Positions 59,325 through 64,000 of a stretch of DNA of 64,000 nucleotides are shown one piece after another. The DNA is from Colletes latitarsis (Eukaryota > Arthropoda > Insecta > Hymenoptera > Colletidae). The position numbers and the translations under genes are program-made. The notes under the pieces are model-generated. The model was not told where the DNA came from. It searched no databases and saw only the letters and a list, made by a program, of their open reading frames with translations. Where the stretch lies: contig NW_027488368.1 in assembly GCF_051014445.1 (NCBI RefSeq), forward strand, positions 6,510,001 through 6,574,000. The letters run 5' to 3'. How positions within the stretch are numbered: position 1 is the stretch's first letter; every line of letters starts with the position of its first letter.

Positions 59325-62300
59325 GAGGATTTTCACTCATCAGACTCATACTTTCGCATTCTTCACATACTTGTTGAACGGATCCTGGGTTTTTACTGGA
59401 TTGGATCACGCAGTAATGTGGTACCACACTGAAACAGTCAATTGAACCTTGTTTCGATCAATATTTTAGAGAATAATTCATGTTAGGTCTAGGTTAGGTC
59501 TGGGATTTGCTCTCATCAGGCTCGTTCTTTCGGATATTTCTCATACTTGATGGCTAGATCCTGGGCTTTTTCTGGATTGCATCACGTAGTAATGAAGTAC
59601 AACACTGAAACAGTCAACTAAACCTGGTTTCCATCAATATTTTAGAGGACAACGCATGTTAGGTCTAGGTTAGGCCTGGGATTTGCCCTCATCAGGGTCA
59701 TACTTTCGCAGTTGTAACATACATGTTGGCATGATCGAGGGGTTTTTCTGCTTTGGATCACGTAGTAAAGTGGTACCACACTGAAGCAGTCCATTAAACC
59801 TGGTTTGGATCAATATTTTAGAGGATAACGCATGTTAGGTTTGGGTTTGGTCTAGGATTTGCCCTCATCAGGCTCATACTTTCGCATATTTGTCATACTT
59901 CATGGCTAGATCCTGGGCTGTTTCTGGATTGTATCACGTAGTAATGTGGGACCACACTGAAACAAACAATTAAACCTGGTCTTGATAAATATTATAGAGG
60001 ATAATGCATGTTAGGTCTGGGATAGGTCTGGGATTTGCCCTCATCAGACTCATACTTTCGCATTCTCCACATACTTGTTGAACGGATCCTGGGTTTTTTC
60101 TGGTTTGGATCACGTAGTAGTGTGGTACCACACTGAAACAGTCCATTAAACCTGGTTTGGATCAATATTTTAGAGGATAACGCATGTTAGGTCTAGGTTA
60201 GGTCTGTGATTTTCACTCATCAGACTCGTACTTTCGCATTCTTCACATACTTGTTGAACGGATCCTGGGTTTTTTCTGGTTTGGATCACGTAGTAATGTG
60301 GGACCGCACGGAAACAATCAATTAAACCTGGTCTTGATAAATATTTTAAAGGACAACGCATGTTAGGTCTGGGATAGGTCGGGGATTTGCCCTCATCAGA
60401 CTCATACTTTCGCACACTTCACATACTCGTTGAACAGATCCTGGGTTATTTTCTGGTTTGCATCACATGGTAATGTGGTACCACACTGAAACAGACGATT
60501 AAACCAGGTTTCGATCAATATTTTCGAGGATAACGCATGTTAGGTCTAGGTTGGGCCGGGGTTTTTCACTCATCACACTCATACTTTCGCATTCTTCACA
60601 TACTTGTTGAACGGATCCTGGGTTTTTACTGGTTTGGATCACGTAGTAATGAAGTGCAACACTGAAACAGTCAATGAAACCTGGTTTCCATCAATATTTT
60701 AGAGGACAACGCATGTTAGGTCTAGGTTAGGCCGAGGATTTTCACTCATCAGACTCATACTTTCGCATTCTCCACATACTTGTTGAACGGATCCTGGGTT
60801 TTTACTGGTTTGGATCACGTAGTAATGTGGTGTCACACTGAAACAGTCGATTAAACCTGGTTTCGATCAATATTTTTGAGGATAACGCATGTTAGGTCTA
60901 GGTTAGGCCGAGGATTTTCACTCATGAAACTCATACTTTCGCATTCTCCACATACTTGTTGAACGGATCCTGGGTTTTTACTGGTTTGGATCACGTAGTA
61001 ATGTGGTACCACACTGAAACATTCAATTAAACCTGGTCTTGAAAAATATTTTAGAGGATAACGCATGTTAGGTTTGGGTTAGGTCTAGGATTTGCCCTCA
61101 TCAGGCTCATACTTTCGCATATTTCTCATACTTCATGGCTAGATCCTGGGCTGTTTCAGGATTGTATCACGTAGTAATGTGGGACCACACTGAAACAATC
61201 AATTAAACCTGGTCTTGATAAATATTATAGAGGATAATGCATGTTAGGTCTAGGTTAGGCCGGGGATTTTCACTCATCACACTCATACTTTCACATTCTT
61301 CACATACTTGTTGAACGGATCCTGGGTTTTTACTGGTTTGGATCACGTAGTAATGTGGGACCACACTGAAACAATCAATTAAATCTGGTCTTGATAAATA
61401 TTTTAGAGGACAACGTATGTTAGGTCTGGGTTAGGTCTAGGATTTGCCCTCATCAGGCTCATACTCTCGCATATTTCTCATACTTCATGGCTAGATCCTG
61501 GGCTATTTCTGGATTGGATCACGTAGTAATGTGGTACCACACTGAAACAGTCAATTAAACCTGGTTTCGCTCAATATTTTAGAGGACAGCGCATGTTAGG
61601 TCTAGGTTAGGCCTGGGATTTGCCCACATCAGGGTCATACTTTCGCTGTTTTAACATACATGTTGACCTGATCGTGGGTTTTTTCTCCTTTGGATCACGC
61701 AGTAAAGTGGTACCACACTGAAACAGTCGATTAAACCTGGTTTCGATCAATATTTTTGAGGATAACGCATGTTAGGTCTAGGTTAGGCCGAGGATTTTCA
61801 CTCATCAGACTCATACTTTCGCATTCTTCACATACTTGTTGAACGGATCCTGGGTTTTTACTGGATTGGATCACGCAGTAATGTGGTACCACGCTGAAAC
61901 AGTCAATTGAACCTGGTTTCGATCAATATTTTAGAGAATAATTCATGTTAGGTCTAGGTTAGGTCTGGGATTTGCTCTCATCAGGCTCGTTCTTTCGGAT
62001 ATTTCTCATACTTGATGGCTAGATCCTGGGCTTTTTCTGGATTGCATCACGTAGGAATGAAGTACAACACTGAAACAGTCAACTAAACCTGGTTTCCATC
62101 AATATTTTAGAGGACAACGCATGTTAGGTCTAGGTTAGGCCTGGGACTTGCCCCCATCAGGGTCATACTTTCGCAGTTTTAACATACATGTTGGCCTGAT
62201 CGAGGGGTTTTTCTGCTTTGGATCACGTAGTAAAGTGGTACCACACTGAAGCAGTCCATTAAACCTGGTTTGGATCAATATTTTAGAGGATAACGCATGT

Positions 62301-64000
62301 TAGGTTTGGGTTAGGTCTTGGATTTGCCCACATCAGGCTCATTCTTTCGCATATCTCTCATACTTCATGGCTAGATCCTGGGCTGTTTCCGGATTGTATC
62401 ACGTAGTAATGTGGTACCACGCTGAAACAGTCAATTAAACCTGGTTTCCATCAATATCTTAGAGGACAACGCAAGTTAGGTCTTGGATAGGTCTGGGATT
62501 TGCCCTCATCAGGCTCATACTTTCGCGTTTTTCACATACTTGTTGAACAGATCCTGGGTTTTTTCTGGTTTGGATCACGTAGTAGTGTGGTACCACACTG
62601 AAACAGTCCATTAAACCTGGTTTGGATCAATATTTTAGAGGATAACGCATGTTAGGTCTAGGTTAGGTCTGTGATTTTCACTCATCAGACTCGTACTTTC
62701 GCATTCTTCACATACTTGTTCAACGGATCCTGGGTTTTTTCTGGTTTGGATCACGTAGTAATGTGGGACCACACGGAAACAATCAATTAAACCTGGTCTT
62801 GATAAATATTTTAAAGGACAACGCATGTTAGGTCTAGGTTAGGCCGAGGATTTTCACTCATCAAACTCATACTTTCGCATTCTCCACATACTCGTTGAAC
62901 AGATCCTGGGTTATTTTCTGGTTTGCATCACATGGTAATGTGGTACCACACTGAAACATTCAATTAAACCTGGTCTTGAAAAATATTTTAGAGGATAACG
63001 CATGTTAGGTTTGGGTTAGGTCTAGGATTTGCCCTCATCAGGCTCATATTTTCGCATATTTCTCATACTTCATGGCTAGATCCTGGGCTGTTTCTGGATT
63101 GTATCACGTAGTAATGTGGGACTACACTGAAACAATCAATTAAACCTGGTCTTGATAAATATTATAGAGGATAATGCATGTTAGGTCTGGGATAGGTCTG
63201 GGATTTGCACTCATCAGACTCATACTTTCGCACACTTCACATACTCGTTGAACGGATCCTGGGTTATTTTCTGGTTTGGATCACATAGTAATGTGGTACC
63301 ACACTGAAACAGACGATTAAACCAGGTTTCGATCAATATTTTCGAGGATAACGCATGTTAGGTCTAGGTTAGGCCGGGGATTTTCACTCATCACACTCAT
63401 ACTTTCACATTCTTCACATACTTGTTGAACGGATCCTGGGTTTTTACTGGTTTGGATCACGTAGTAATGTGGGAGCACACTGAAACAATCAATTAAACCT
63501 TGTCTTGATAAATATTATAGAGGATAATGCATGTTAGGTCTGGGATAGGTCTGGGATTTGCCCTCATCAGACTCATACTATCGCACACTTCACATACTCG
63601 TTGAACAGATCCTGGGTTATTTTCTTGTTTGGATCATATAGTAATGTGGTACCACACTGAAACAGACGATTAAACCAGGTTTCGATCAATATTTTTGAGG
63701 ATAACGCATGTTAGGTCTAGGTTAGGCCGGGGTTTTTCACTCATCACACTCATACTTTCGCATTCTTCACATACTTGTTGAACGGATCCTGGGTTTTTAC
63801 TGGTTTGGATCACGTAGTAATGAAGTGCAACACTGAAACAGTCAATTAAACCTGGTTTCCATCAATATTTTAGAGGACAACGCATGTTAGGTCTAGGTTA
63901 GGCCGAGGATTTTCACTCATCCGACTCATACTTCCGCATTCTCCACATACTTGTTGAACGGATCCTGGGTTTTTAGTGGTTTGGATCACGTAGTAATGTG
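59325..64000 (+). repeat. 14-monomer higher-order repeat (about 2465 bp), two copies
   Basis: Markers recur with an offset of 2465 bases. CTGGATTGGATCACGCAG is at 59396 and 61861. The same minus-strand open frame occurs at 60170 and 62635. 2465 is 14 monomers plus one base. The unit runs at least from about 59330 to 61790 and again to near the window end, with local rearrangements (for example 62821-62940). Confidence 0.75.

Larger units (their letters stand above)
47129..64000 (+). repeat. Satellite array, block 3 (about 176-bp monomer)
   Basis: Same monomer and orientation. About 47133-47530 and 48530-51570 resemble the subfamily of HOR copies 1-2 (for example 49440-49560 matches 7680-7800). 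A small subfamily-B patch lies at 47990-48520. About 52600-52970 repeats the sequence around the non-LTR target site, followed by subfamily C to about 55600. From there to the end subfamily D dominates, marked by GTTGAACGGATCCTGGG, TTTTTACTGG and GGCCGAGGATTTTCACTCATC. No gene is seen in these 16.9 kb. Confidence 0.96.

Noticed and set aside
1..64000. CENP-B box in the satellite
   Set aside because: I looked for the TTCG....A..CGGG pattern around TTTCGCAT and TTTCGATC and found no match, so centromere identity is not supported by this.

Overview
The window is almost entirely satellite DNA: a tandem array of about 176-bp monomers, all in the same orientation, interrupted by two retrotransposons. 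There is no host gene, rRNA, tRNA or CRISPR that I can support. The transposon types (R1-clade non-LTR element, env-bearing Ty3/Gypsy element) point to an arthropod, almost certainly an insect. The satellite carries TTAGG-type 11-mers (two tandem TTAGGTCTGGG-like units per monomer), which tentatively suggests Hymenoptera and a subtelomeric or telomere-derived location. That species inference is mine, not something the sequence proves.

Layout. 1-21309: satellite, organised as a higher-order repeat of about 8.6-9.9 kb. Copy 1 is 1-8616, copy 2 is 8617-18491, and copy 3 starts at 18492. The copies differ mainly by gains and losses of whole numbers of monomers. 21310-27319: a full-length, apparently intact, GC-rich non-LTR retrotransposon on the minus strand. 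It has a structured 5' UTR, ORF1 with three CCHC knuckles, ORF2 with endonuclease, reverse transcriptase and a CCHC motif, a 3' UTR tiled with perfect hairpins, and a long poly(A), flanked by a ~16-bp target-site duplication. 27320-39911: satellite, another subfamily mix with 9-13-monomer higher-order repeats. 39912-47128: a complete Ty3/Gypsy errantivirus-like provirus on the plus strand with 363-bp LTRs, a tRNA-Leu primer site, gag, pol in the -1 frame and a baculovirus-F-like env. It has a GTAC target duplication and in-frame stops in pol and env. 47129-64000: satellite, ending in a 14-monomer (about 2465-bp) higher-order repeat.

How the parts relate. In the non-LTR element ORF1 stop and ORF2 start overlap as TAATG, an arrangement known for stop/restart translation in R1-clade elements; the intact ORFs, long poly(A) and matching duplication imply a young insertion. 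Uninterrupted versions of its target site survive in HOR copies 1 and 2 and near 52652. The LTR element is older: its LTRs differ at 8 of 363 positions, and pol and env carry premature stops. Its expression plan is still legible: TATA and poly(A) signals in the LTR, a slippery heptamer placed just after the last stop in the pol frame, and a leader ATG abutting a splice donor whose phase matches a splice acceptor at the start of the ATG-less env frame.
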